DNA of 64,000 nt. Source: Pelomonas sp. Root1217. GTDB lineage: Bacteria; Pseudomonadota; Gammaproteobacteria; Burkholderiales; Burkholderiaceae_C. The notes under the pieces were generated by a model. The model was not told the origin of the DNA. It made no database searches and was given only the letters and a program-made list of their open reading frames with translations. A program made the translations under genes and the position numbers. Positions 16,128 to 23,379 of this stretch are shown here, in pieces. Numbering within the stretch: position 1 is the first letter of the stretch; the number at the start of each line of letters is the position of its first letter. The stretch is from NCBI RefSeq assembly GCF_001425705.1, contig NZ_LMDC01000001.1, positions 248,001-312,000 of the forward strand. The letters run 5' to 3'.

Positions 16128-16436
16128 ATGAACGCTCGCTCAACAGCGCTGCGGGGTCTTGCCGTCGTGGTCCTGATGATCGTTTCGGTTGACCTGACGG
16201 CTCACCCAGGCGGACTGAATGCCGAGGGGTGCCACAACAACCGCAAGACCGGCGACTACCACTGCCACCGCGCCTCGGCGATTCAGCGCGCCCAACAAGC
16301 TGCAGCAACGCCCGCACCGCCGGCCAGCGCCGTTCCCCAGCCGTCAGCACCGGCCGCGCCGACGTGCCACACCGGACCGCGAGGCGGCAGGTACACCATA
16401 ACCAAGTCGGGCAAGAAGAACTACCACGGCTGCTGA
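16128..16436 (+). CDS. Secreted YHYH-type protein with PBCV basic-adaptor-like C-terminus
   Basis: 102 residues with a signal peptide ending near VDLTAHP. A conserved His/Cys motif follows (GGLNAEGCHNNRKTGDYHCH), as in small YHYH-type domains often fused to secreted nucleases. After an Ala/Pro linker the C-terminus CHTGPRGGRYTITKSGKKNY resembles the PBCV-specific basic adaptor domain. Such domains are thought to bind metal or nucleic acid and to be exported. It lies 28 bases after the membrane protein gene, in the same operon as the S1/P1 nuclease, so a joint role in handling extracellular or periplasmic nucleic acid is plausible. Confidence 0.65.
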   Translation: MNARSTALRGLAVVVLMIVSVDLTAHPGGLNAEGCHNNRKTGDYHCHRASAIQRAQQAAATPAPPASAVPQPSAPAAPTCHTGPRGGRYTITKSGKKNYHGC

Positions 16437-16495
16437 ACAGCAGCCCCGCAGCCTTCACCACAGCCGCGGCGGCGCCCGCGCAGGGAGATCCTCCA

Positions 16496-17266
16496 ATGAG
16501 CAACACTGAAGAGCCCGTCCCCGGACGATGGTTGTACGCCTTGGGCGGCGCCCTCACTCTGGCTTATCTTGTATTGCTGGGCTTGTACTGCTTTGGTCGC
16601 TGGGCCGAGATCCGCGGCTTGGCGCCCAACAACATTGGCGACTTCCTGGCCGGTGCGTTCTCACCCCTGGCCTTCGCGTGGCTTGTCTTAGGCTTCATCC
16701 AGCAGGGGATTGAGCTCCGTCAGAACAGCGCAGCTTTGCGTTTGCAGGCTGAGGAACTGCGGTCAGCAGCAGAGCACGCGGGCGCGATGGTCGAGCTGCA
16801 GCGCAAGGAATTCGACCTTCGAATCGAGGAACTGGAAGACGCTCGCGCGAAGGCTGATGAGGCGGCCGCCGCGCAGGCTAGACGGCGTGAACAGCAGGCC
16901 AAGTGGCGTGAAGAGGAAGCCATCAAGCAAAAGCAACCGCGGTTGCGATTCACCCTTTTTCACCGCGACCATCGCCAGCACCACATCGCACGTGGGACGC
17001 TCGAGAACGACGGGCCGGCATGCACGAACGTCTCCGTCGAACTTGAGGGCATTCCAGATGTACTGTCGCTCGAGCGCCCCTTCAGCCTAGCCAACTTTCC
17101 TTCCAAGCTCAAGGAGCCGATGGCGTTCGTCAGCCACGGTTCTCACTCACTGACTCAGCCGCTAACCGTCCGCTACACCGATTCAGATGGTGTAGTCCGA
17201 ACGGTTGGCTTCATTGTGTCGGTGACGAACTCCGTGATTTCCGTAGATGAAGCTGACGACATATAG
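16496..17266 (+). CDS. Two-helix membrane protein with coiled coil
   Basis: 256 residues from the ATG at 16496; the longer open frame reaching back to 16229 overlaps the YHYH gene and is rejected. Membrane helices lie at about residues 12-32 and 48-68 (LALTLAYLVLLGLY-like, then FSPLAFAWLVLGFIQQG). A charged coiled coil follows (residues about 75-145, rich in Glu, Arg and Ala), then a beta-rich domain of about 100 residues (FTLFHRDHRQHH, VSVELEGIPDVL, LTVRYTDSDGVVRTVGF). Similar proteins are annotated only as hypothetical membrane proteins. Its last 20 bases overlap the nuclease gene, indicating translational coupling. Confidence 0.65.
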   Translation: MSNTEEPVPGRWLYALGGALTLAYLVLLGLYCFGRWAEIRGLAPNNIGDFLAGAFSPLAFAWLVLGFIQQGIELRQNSAALRLQAEELRSAAEHAGAMVELQRKEFDLRIEELEDARAKADEAAAAQARRREQQAKWREEEAIKQKQPRLRFTLFHRDHRQHHIARGTLENDGPACTNVSVELEGIPDVLSLERPFSLANFPSKLKEPMAFVSHGSHSLTQPLTVRYTDSDGVVRTVGFIVSVTNSVISVDEADDI

Positions 17267-18077
17267 AACCGAAGGCTGCTTGCGTGGCACTCGCAAACCC
17301 GTTCGATGGTTGCTCGTCGCCCTATGTGCAGTCAGCGTGTCCAGTGCTCGGGCCTGGGGTGCCGAAGGCCATCGCCTCATCGCCGAGCTGGCGCAGAAGC
17401 AGCTGACCCTCTCAGCCACCGCCGAGGTCGACCGCCTGCTGGGCCTGGAACCTGGCGCGACGATGGTGTCGGTGTCCACGTGGGCCGACGAGAAGCGGGC
17501 GCCCGCCACGGCGCCGCTGCACTACGTCAACCCGCCTGAAGGAGCCTGCGACTACGACCGGCAGCGCGACTGCCGAGACGGTCGCTGCGTCGTCGAGGCG
17601 ATCACGGCGAAGGTCGCCATCCTGAAGTCGAGGGCATCGGACGCCGAGAGGCTGGCGGCGCTGAAGTGGGTCATCCACCTGGTGGGCGACGTTCACCAAC
17701 CGCTGCATGTTGGCCTGGCGCACGACAAGGGCGGCAACCTGTACCAGGTTCGCGCCTTCGGCCGTGGAAGCAACTTACACGCGGTGTGGGATAGCGCGAT
17801 GCTAAAGCGGCTGCCCTACAGCGCAGAGCTGGTGGCCAGCGCCGCAGCGGCTGTGCCGGCCGTGTCGGTGCGTTCGGACCCGGCAGCCTGGGCGAGCGAG
17901 TCGTGCGCCCTAAGCCGCAGCGCGGACTTCTACCCCGAGGACCGGAAGGTGGACGCCGCGTACCTAGCTCGGTGGGACGCCACGCTGGTCCGCCAACTGG
18001 CACGCGCCGGCATGCGCCTCGCCGCCACCCTGAATGAGGCCCTGGGTTCAGCGCCCGCTGCCCGCGACAAAAAGTAG
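17247..18077 (+). CDS. S1/P1 nuclease, secreted zinc-dependent
   Basis: 276 residues. A basic N-terminus and signal peptide lead to a mature start at Trp37 (WGAEGHRLIAELA). All nine expected zinc ligands are visible: Trp37, His42, Asp81, His92, His144, Asp148, His154, His178 and Asp182, with the spacing of P1 nuclease. The family cleaves single-stranded DNA and RNA to 5'-mononucleotides using three zinc ions, after export. The start overlaps the preceding membrane-protein gene by 20 bases. A complete exported nuclease is unusual cargo for a tRNA-borne element; nutrient scavenging or attack on incoming DNA are possible roles. Confidence 0.9.
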   Translation: MKLTTYRTEGCLRGTRKPVRWLLVALCAVSVSSARAWGAEGHRLIAELAQKQLTLSATAEVDRLLGLEPGATMVSVSTWADEKRAPATAPLHYVNPPEGACDYDRQRDCRDGRCVVEAITAKVAILKSRASDAERLAALKWVIHLVGDVHQPLHVGLAHDKGGNLYQVRAFGRGSNLHAVWDSAMLKRLPYSAELVASAAAAVPAVSVRSDPAAWASESCALSRSADFYPEDRKVDAAYLARWDATLVRQLARAGMRLAATLNEALGSAPAARDKK

Positions 18078-18902
18078 GGCGAGGACGATGAAGCCGCCAA
18101 CCCACTTGATGGTGCTGCGGAGCTGATCAACGCGCATCGCTAGAGCCGTGATGGCTGTGGCCATTGGATCAGGCTCTTCGACGCGAAATTCCTCCTCGCT
18201 GGACGGCTCAACCACGTCCGCCGGCTCTGGCCTGCGTAGATCGCGTGGCGAAGAAGAGAAGTGAATCGCCCGCACGTAGCCACGCGCCATGTCAGGAAAC
18301 GACAGGCTGTTGTCCTCGCGGTTGGGCCGTATGAATAGGTCACCGCGCGCCGACACAGGTTCCCAGTGATGCGACGAGGTGTATAGACCGCGAAGCGACA
18401 GGCTCAACTTCACAGCGTACAACTGACCGCTACGGACATCAGCGATCAGGGAGTCAATGAAGGCGGGCGGGAGGTAGCAGGCGATCCACCATTCGTCGTC
18501 GTTGCCAATTTCCCAGTCTGCGCGGCTGAAGCTCAGCATCGCACCGCCCAATTGAGTGTCAAGACTCGACAGCGCTGCTTCGCCCTCTGGGGCGGGTTTT
18601 GACTTCCAGTCGCCCGGGTCGAAGGAAATGGTCAGCCGGCGGGACTTGGACCTAGGGTCACCGACTACCGAAATTGACCGGTCCTCTAGCACCGCAACCC
18701 CGCGCAGCCGCCTGCCGATTGACGGCTCGGCACCTTCGGCCGGTTCGTTCAAAACGGTCAGCACCTCGAGCGTCTGGACATCGAGCCAGATGCTGTGACT
18801 GGGGTAGTAGGTGGCCTGCTTGCCGTCCTTGTCGGTGAAGAGGATTTCGCCGCTGTCCCCATCCTTGAGGTCGATGATGACCTTCTCGTCGCCATAATCC
18901 AT
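18048..18902 (-). CDS. Unknown protein with C-terminal membrane anchor
   Basis: 284 residues; GGGGAGG precedes the start. The bulk is a soluble, beta-rich region (VIIDLKDGDSGEILFTDKDG, RLTISFDPGDW, WWIACYLPPAFIDSL, LYAVKLSLSLRGLY). Near residue 235 a short acidic linker leads to a helix and a terminal membrane segment (WVGGFIVLALLFVAGSG). No family recognised. It converges with the S1/P1 nuclease gene, and the two 3' ends overlap by 30 bases. This is the third membrane-anchored unknown in the element, after 13741 and 16496. Confidence 0.6.
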   Translation of the reverse strand: MDYGDEKVIIDLKDGDSGEILFTDKDGKQATYYPSHSIWLDVQTLEVLTVLNEPAEGAEPSIGRRLRGVAVLEDRSISVVGDPRSKSRRLTISFDPGDWKSKPAPEGEAALSSLDTQLGGAMLSFSRADWEIGNDDEWWIACYLPPAFIDSLIADVRSGQLYAVKLSLSLRGLYTSSHHWEPVSARGDLFIRPNREDNSLSFPDMARGYVRAIHFSSSPRDLRRPEPADVVEPSSEEEFRVEEPDPMATAITALAMRVDQLRSTIKWVGGFIVLALLFVAGSGR

Positions 18903-18983
18903 TGCTCGCCCTCCCCGTCCTTCAACGCATCGTAGAGCGGCGCCAAACGCCTTCCAAGCCGGTCACGCCGGCGCATTGATGGG

Positions 18984-19185
18984 CGGCGCCTTTAGGGGCT
19001 CAAGAAACTCGGCACCCTTGCTGAAACCTTGTGGTCCGCCAACAGCCCTACTCCCTCTTTAGGGCATGACAAAACCTGGGCTGCGTTCACGCAGAAGGCT
19101 TGGTGCTGGTGCTGGTGCTGCGCAAAGCCTTCCACTGTTCCTGAGTGGTTCGCGCTCGTGACGGCCCTTTAGGGGCTTGGAAAAC
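18984..19185 (-). repeat. CCCTAAAGG motif array, three minus-oriented copies
   Basis: Copies at 18984-19012, 19053-19076 and 19162-19185, read on the minus strand, share GTTTTCnnnAGcCCCTAAAGGnnC or its GTTTTGTCA variant. They face away from the plus-oriented copies at 21339-21898. Confidence 0.6.
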
Positions 19186-19260
19186 GAGGCGCGATGGGTG
19201 CACAAATCTGTGCAGGGGGGTGCAGGAATTCCGGCAGGCCCCTGGCCTTAGGGTGCCGGC

Positions 19261-19289
19261 TTTGATTTCGGCTGATTGTTTTCAACCGG
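19261..19289 (+). repeat. Dispersed repeat module, copy 2
   Basis: TTTGATTTC, three bases, then TGATTGTTTTCAACCGG; the closest relatives are 12318-12346 (plus) and the inverted copy at 21304-21335. Confidence 0.65.
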
Positions 19290-19450
19290 CCGGCCTGTAA
19301 ATCCCTGTACTTTGCTGGAGCCCACCCGCCGCCTCGCATAGAGGTTTGTGGCCATCAATCACGCTGTTGCAAGAGAGGAAGTGCGGTTGCCGGCATCTGC
19401 GCCCAGCCCAGAATGGGTCCGCGTAGATCACCGCCACCAAGGGAGACGAA

Positions 19451-19891
19451 ATGGAGCTGATTGAGTTCGATGCTGACCGCCTGGCACGCCTATCGCGCCA
19501 ATGCGGTCAAGTGCGCGACCTGTTCGCATCGCTGATGCAGTACCTACCGGCATTGGCGGAAGACGACTTCCCGGTCAAAGGGATCACCGCCAGGCTGGCT
19601 GACGATCGCGAATGCATACATGTTCAGTACCGCTCTATTGGGATAGACCTCGTGCTTACGCAGCTGCGGGTGGACGGCACCAGCAAGGGCAAGGTCACAG
19701 CCATGCTGGTGAAGCATCCACTCCTCGCCAAGCCGCACAGTTTGGGGAGCTTCACGTTTGATCGCACTGGGATAACCGATCTGCAGAACACCGGAGACTT
19801 TGATACCGCGATTGGCAGCCTGGGTGTGCCCGTTGTGATGACGTTCCTAGAGAAGGCCGTGTACTTAGACGCTGTGCCGGCCCAAAGCTAG
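19451..19891 (+). CDS. Protein of unknown function
   Basis: 146 residues; GGGAGA precedes the start. No signal peptide or membrane helix. Alternating hydrophobic strands (IHVQYRSIGIDLVLTQLRVD, TAMLVKHPLLAKP, GSFTFDRTGI) suggest a small alpha/beta domain. No family recognised. It opens a short rightward series of tiny genes (19451-21084) enclosed between the two repeat-rich regions. Confidence 0.55.
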   Translation: MELIEFDADRLARLSRQCGQVRDLFASLMQYLPALAEDDFPVKGITARLADDRECIHVQYRSIGIDLVLTQLRVDGTSKGKVTAMLVKHPLLAKPHSLGSFTFDRTGITDLQNTGDFDTAIGSLGVPVVMTFLEKAVYLDAVPAQS

Positions 19892-20011
19892 TCACAGACC
19901 ACAGGCCGCCGACGAAGGTCACGCGCCGCCAGGCCTGCCGACCGGCGTTGAAGGCAAGACGGCGGACGCAGCGCAAGAATCCGTACTTTTCAAGCTCGCA
20001 AGGGAGGCACC

Positions 20012-20224
20012 GTGCCAATTCAAATGAAAGTCGTCTACATCGCCAAGCCAGCGCTGGAGGGGAAGTTCACTGGTCAGGCCGTCATGACCTGGGAAGACCA
20101 CGTCGGATCGCAGCCGAAGACCTTCACCTTTGACACGCCCTTCGCCACCCGGGACGAAGCAATGGTTGACGCAAGGAAACGCCTTGTTGATGCATTCGCA
20201 GACGGAACGAATCGCAACTACTAG
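20012..20224 (+). CDS. Small protein of unknown function
   Basis: 70 residues starting at a GTG preceded by GGGAGG with 6-base spacing, which decides the start. The sequence alternates strands and one helix (MKVVYIAKPALEGKFTG, then TRDEAMVDARKRLVDAF), a pattern seen in small phage-borne proteins. No family recognised. Confidence 0.5.
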   Translation: MPIQMKVVYIAKPALEGKFTGQAVMTWEDHVGSQPKTFTFDTPFATRDEAMVDARKRLVDAFADGTNRNY

Positions 20225-20247
20225 CACCAGCATCAAGGGAGGTTTTT

Positions 20248-20445
20248 ATGAGCCGATGTGAGCGATGCGACCCGGTGCTTGAGCATCCAGAGAGGAACTG
20301 GGACTCGACGCTTGATGAGGTCCGGACCTTGCGCTCCGGCATAGGGTTCAACATGACACTCTGGCGCTGTCGCGACTGCTTTGCGATGTACACGCGCAGC
20401 GAAAAGGCGAACCCTAAAAGCGTCATTTGGTCTACCGGAGACTAG
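20248..20445 (+). CDS. Small CxxC/zinc-ribbon-like protein
   Basis: 65 residues with GGGAGG before the ATG. Two cysteine pairs (RCERCD near the N-terminus and WRCRDCFAMYTR near residue 40) could bind one zinc ion as a zinc ribbon. The size suits a nucleic-acid-binding or adaptor protein. Only 23 bases separate it from the preceding small gene, so they are probably co-transcribed. No precise family recognised. Confidence 0.55.
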   Translation: MSRCERCDPVLEHPERNWDSTLDEVRTLRSGIGFNMTLWRCRDCFAMYTRSEKANPKSVIWSTGD

Positions 20446-20508
20446 GACAGCTGCCGCGCCTGCGCTACCGCAACCAGCCCACCATCAGGGCGCTTCTCGG
20501 GGATTCAA

Positions 20509-21084
20509 TTGATTCACGACCAGTTTGAGGAAATTGACGCGACGATCATTGAATCTCTAGTGGAGAACCGGCTGTCCGAATCGACGACGGTAGAGTTCAA
20601 GGCAACCCTTCCGGACAGGTCTGACAGAGGCATCGTCGAGTTCCTGAAAGACGCCTGCGCCATGGCCAACAGCGGTGGTGGCGACATCGTCTACGGGGTA
20701 CGTGAGCTCGACGGCGTCGCCGACTCGCTACAGCCGATAGAAGACGAAACTGAGGACAAGGCGTTGCTGAGGTTGGGGCAGATGCTTGACTCCGGCATCG
20801 AGCCTCGCATCGCTGGAGCGCGCTTCCTCCCAATCAAGACGGGCAACGGCTATGTACTAGTGCTGCGGGTGCCGCAGTCTTTCGCAGGCCCGCACCGAGT
20901 CAACCGCAATGGGATGCACCGCTTCCCTCTTCGCAATGAGAGGCATGTCTCAGACATGAGCTATGACCAGCTGCGTACTGCGTTCGATCGCACATCAAGC
21001 TTGGCAGTTGCCGCGCGCGAGTTCCGCAGGGAACGGCTTTCCATAAGGTCCAGACAGGACGGGGAGGCAGCGGGGAGGGGCTGA
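20509..21084 (+). CDS. N-terminal half of an AlbA_2/Schlafen-type protein (truncated gene)
   Basis: 191 residues from a TTG with a weak ribosome-binding site. The sequence has the AlbA_2 hallmarks: ESTTVEFKATLP, DACAMANSGGGDIVYGV, a TKxGNGYVLVLRVPQS-like strand and a terminal YDQLRTAF helix. AlbA_2 domains bind nucleic acid and occur in regulators and in anti-phage or tRNA-targeting Schlafen relatives. Full-length members have about 200 further residues that begin right after the FRRERL helix; here translation stops shortly after it. The missing part matches the product at 11505-12305 on the opposite strand, so the gene has probably been split. Confidence 0.65.
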   Translation: MIHDQFEEIDATIIESLVENRLSESTTVEFKATLPDRSDRGIVEFLKDACAMANSGGGDIVYGVRELDGVADSLQPIEDETEDKALLRLGQMLDSGIEPRIAGARFLPIKTGNGYVLVLRVPQSFAGPHRVNRNGMHRFPLRNERHVSDMSYDQLRTAFDRTSSLAVAAREFRRERLSIRSRQDGEAAGRG

Positions 21085-21303
21085 CACAGCCCGACAAAAG
21101 GCCTTCTGTCAGTTTTGGCAGTGGCTCGCAGAGGGTGCGCGTGAAAATTCTTCACGGCCCGGCGTGCTGATCCTGGCCTTTTTAAAAAAGGCTGGAAAAG
21201 GCGATGCGCAAGGTAGGGGCAAGGGTGAGCGTCTGAAGTAGACCTAAGTAGACGGCGGCCGGCGCATCGTCGCGTTGGCTGATCCGTCAGCCCGCACCTC
21301 AGG

Positions 21304-21335
21304 CGCTTGAAAACAATCAAAGGAAATCAAAGCGG
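21304..21335 (-). repeat. Dispersed repeat module, copy 3 (inverted)
   Basis: On the minus strand this reads CGCTTTGATTTC, a short spacer, then TTGATTGTTTTCAAGCG, closely matching 19261-19289 and less closely 12318-12346. A companion CACCCTTGC element lies next to it on the same strand near 21215-21236. Confidence 0.65.
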
Positions 21336-21338
21336 CGG

Positions 21339-21898
21339 CTTTCTTGAGTCCCTAAAGGGGCCGAGGTTCGGCACAGTGCCGGAAAGTGCCAAAGCCAGCG
21401 GCTCAGCAAAGTGCTGATGAAGTGCTGAGGCAGGCCAAGGAGTCAGCTCGAAAAGCTGCACGCCATCAACGACATGGCGGAATAAACAACGGTGGAAATT
21501 GGGCGGCTGGCGGCTTGCTGCGCAGTACGCGCGCGTGAGGCGCTGCGCGAATCTGTGCACCGCTCGGCTCAACTACCGACTTTCCGGTAGTTGGTGGCCC
21601 CGACCCTGAGCGTTCCGCGCGCGCGTGAGATCGGCCCCGCACCGTTGCGGCGTCCTTTCCACAGATGCAGGAAAGGCCAGCAGCACCGCCCGGAGTTTTC
21701 CGAGTCCCTAAAGGACGGGGAGTTTTCGGAGTCCATAAAGAGCCGTGGTGCTGGCGCCCCAGGTGGCCAGGCTCAACCGGTCAGAAACACCGAATGGTCA
21801 AGGCGGGCCTGCGCCGGCACCAAGGAGTTTTGTCACACCAGAAAGCGCCAGCGCAGCGCGTTGCAGCGAGCGGTTTTGTCAGCCCTTAAAGGGGCGCC
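21339..21898 (+). repeat. CCCTAAAGG motif array, plus-oriented copies
   Basis: Copies at 21339-21363, 21695-21718, 21722-21745 and 21873-21898, plus a degenerate one at 21827-21849. Two neighbours have a start-to-start spacing of 27 bases. Consensus GTTTTCnnGAGTCCCTAAAGG. Spacing between the others is irregular, so this is not a CRISPR array. Confidence 0.6.
21570..21593. repeat. Perfect 9-bp DNA hairpin
   Basis: CAACTACCG and CGGTAGTTG flank the six-base loop ACTTTC. No T-run follows, so it is not an obvious terminator. Confidence 0.6.
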
Positions 21899-21947
21899 AT
21901 CCACTCAGGAACAGTGGAGGAGGCGCGCGCTAAGGTTGCACTAAGGC

Positions 21948-23195
21948 TCATCGCTTGGCGCTGGCGAGCGCAATCACCTTGGCGCCATCGCGAAGCTGAT
22001 CAAGGTAGTCCGCCCACACTTGCATAAGTTGACGGCGCAGCACCATGTATTCCGCTCGGTCGTATGCCTCGCCCAGGGGGCCGCTTTTCGTGTGCGCTAG
22101 CTGAGCCTCAATGACCTCGGGGTCAGTGCCCGGAATCCGTTCGACCATGACAGTTCGTGCCATCGCTCGGAAGCCGTGGGCGGTCATCTCGTCTCCGTCA
22201 AAGCCGAGGGACCGAAGCGCTGCGTTCAGCGTGTTGTCGCTCATAGGCCTGCCGCCGCCGCGGACGCTGGGGAAGACGTACTTCCCTTGCCCGGTAAGCG
22301 GGAGCAGATTGCGCAGCATCGCCACAGCCTGCAGCGGCAGTGGGACGAAGTGAGGAGGACCGTTGAGCTTGCCGTGCTTGCGGCGCTTCATCGCCCAGGG
22401 CGGCAGCGTCAGCATGGCGTCCTCAAGGTCGATCCACGCCCACTCCAGCGCCCGCATGTTCCCTGGACGCTGGAAGAGCATGGCGCTGAGCGCCAGTGCC
22501 ACCACTGTCGTCGGCTGGCCGGTGTAGGTCGGCAGAGCCAGCAGGAGGCGTCGCACATCCTCAGGCTTCTTCAGTGCGGGGTGATGCCGGACGACGTGGG
22601 GCTTCAGTGCGCCGATGAGATCGCCTGCGGGGTTCGTCCGGCCGCGACCTGTCTGGATGGCGTAGCGGAAGACCTGGCCGGCGTACTCCCGAACGTCGTG
22701 GGCCATCTGCGTAGACCCGCGCCCCTCGATGCGACGGATTGCCGCCAGCAGGACCGGTGCGTCCACGTCCACGATCGGCAGCGGGCCAATCCAGGGGAAG
22801 AGGTCCTTCTCGACGGCGCGCAGCCACTGGGCCGCATGGCTTTCGCTCCAGCCGGGCGCCTTGATGCCGTGCAGCTCGCGGGCGATCGCTTCGAAGGTGT
22901 TCGCGGACTTTGTCGCCTGCGTGGCGCTCTCGATCTTGCGGGCCTGGACTGGATCGGTGCCGGCTTCGTGAAGCTTGCGAGCCGTATCGCGACCCTCTCG
23001 GGCGTCCTTCAAGCCAACCGTCGGATAGGCCCCGAGGGCGAGGCGCTTCTCCTTGCCCCCGCTGAAGTACTTCCAAAACCAACGCTTGGAGCCGCTGGCG
23101 GCCACCTCAAGGTACAGGTTGCCAGAGTCGGCGAATCGAGCCCGCGGCTTGTCGGTGGGGCACTTGGCATTTCTGCATGCCGCGTCGGTGAGCAT
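21948..23195 (-). CDS. P4-type tyrosine integrase
   Basis: 415 residues, the usual length for P4-type (DUF4102) integrases. The N-terminal arm-binding domain is visible as MLTDAACRNAK, then FADSGNLYLEV and KRLALGAYPTVGLKDAR. The catalytic domain shows the box I Arg in QRPGNMRALEW, the box II HGFRAMART, and the Tyr in GEAYDRAEYMVLRRQLM. It integrates and, with an excisionase, excises the element at the tRNA-Arg 3' end. The start codon lies 185 bases from the tRNA gene, the classic arrangement. The small helix-turn-helix protein at 7953 could be its directionality factor. Confidence 0.95.
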   Translation of the reverse strand: MLTDAACRNAKCPTDKPRARFADSGNLYLEVAASGSKRWFWKYFSGGKEKRLALGAYPTVGLKDAREGRDTARKLHEAGTDPVQARKIESATQATKSANTFEAIARELHGIKAPGWSESHAAQWLRAVEKDLFPWIGPLPIVDVDAPVLLAAIRRIEGRGSTQMAHDVREYAGQVFRYAIQTGRGRTNPAGDLIGALKPHVVRHHPALKKPEDVRRLLLALPTYTGQPTTVVALALSAMLFQRPGNMRALEWAWIDLEDAMLTLPPWAMKRRKHGKLNGPPHFVPLPLQAVAMLRNLLPLTGQGKYVFPSVRGGGRPMSDNTLNAALRSLGFDGDEMTAHGFRAMARTVMVERIPGTDPEVIEAQLAHTKSGPLGEAYDRAEYMVLRRQLMQVWADYLDQLRDGAKVIALASAKR

Positions 23196-23204
23196 GGAAA
23201 CCTC

Positions 23205-23275
23205 GGTAGGGGAACAGACCGCGCTAAGTCTACGGCGGCGGCGAACGTTCCCCTAAATATTCCCCTTGTTCCCCT
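23205..23275. repeat. Candidate integrase arm-type sites, tRNA end
   Basis: GGTAGGGGAACA at 23205-23216 is the exact inverted copy of the left-end TGTTCCCCTACC. GTTCCCCTA (23247-23255), ATTCCCCTT (23259-23267) and TGTTCCCCT (23267-23275) follow. They fill the gap between the integrase start and the attachment core. Confidence 0.6.
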
Positions 23276-23379
23276 GCGATGTATGGCACGGCTTCCGGAT
23301 GCTTGGAGAAGAAAAAAGCGCCTCGGCCCTATGAAGACTGAAGCGCTTTGGATGCTCTAAGAGACTTGCGGAATTGATT

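Larger units (their letters stand above)
18903..19450. other. Repeat-rich non-coding region, left cluster
   Basis: 548 bases without a credible gene. It contains three minus-oriented copies of the CCCTAAAGG motif (18984-19012, 19053-19076, 19162-19185), a GGTGCT triplication near 19102-19119, the CACCCTTGCTGAAAC motif at 19013-19027, and the TTTGATTTC...TGATTGTTTTCAACCGG module at 19261-19289. The right end holds the ribosome-binding site of the gene at 19451. Confidence 0.6.
21085..21947. other. Repeat-rich non-coding region, right cluster
   Basis: 863 bases between the AlbA_2 fragment and the integrase stop, with no credible gene. It contains an AT-rich palindrome near 21175-21193, the inverted module copy (21304-21335), plus-oriented CCCTAAAGG motifs, a 9-bp perfect hairpin (21570-21593) and short direct repeats (AAGTGCTGA twice near 21410-21430). 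Many repeats in one long gene-free stretch suggest a control or replication region. Confidence 0.6.

Noticed and set aside
21339-21898. Repeated motif considered as a CRISPR array.
   Set aside because: Repeats are short and degenerate, with irregular spacing from 27 to over 300 bases; no cas genes are present.
18984-21898. CCCTAAAGG repeats considered as integron attC sites.
   Set aside because: They lack the paired core sites with GTTRRRY/RYYYAAC boundaries, and the integrase is of P4 type, without the features of an integron integrase.
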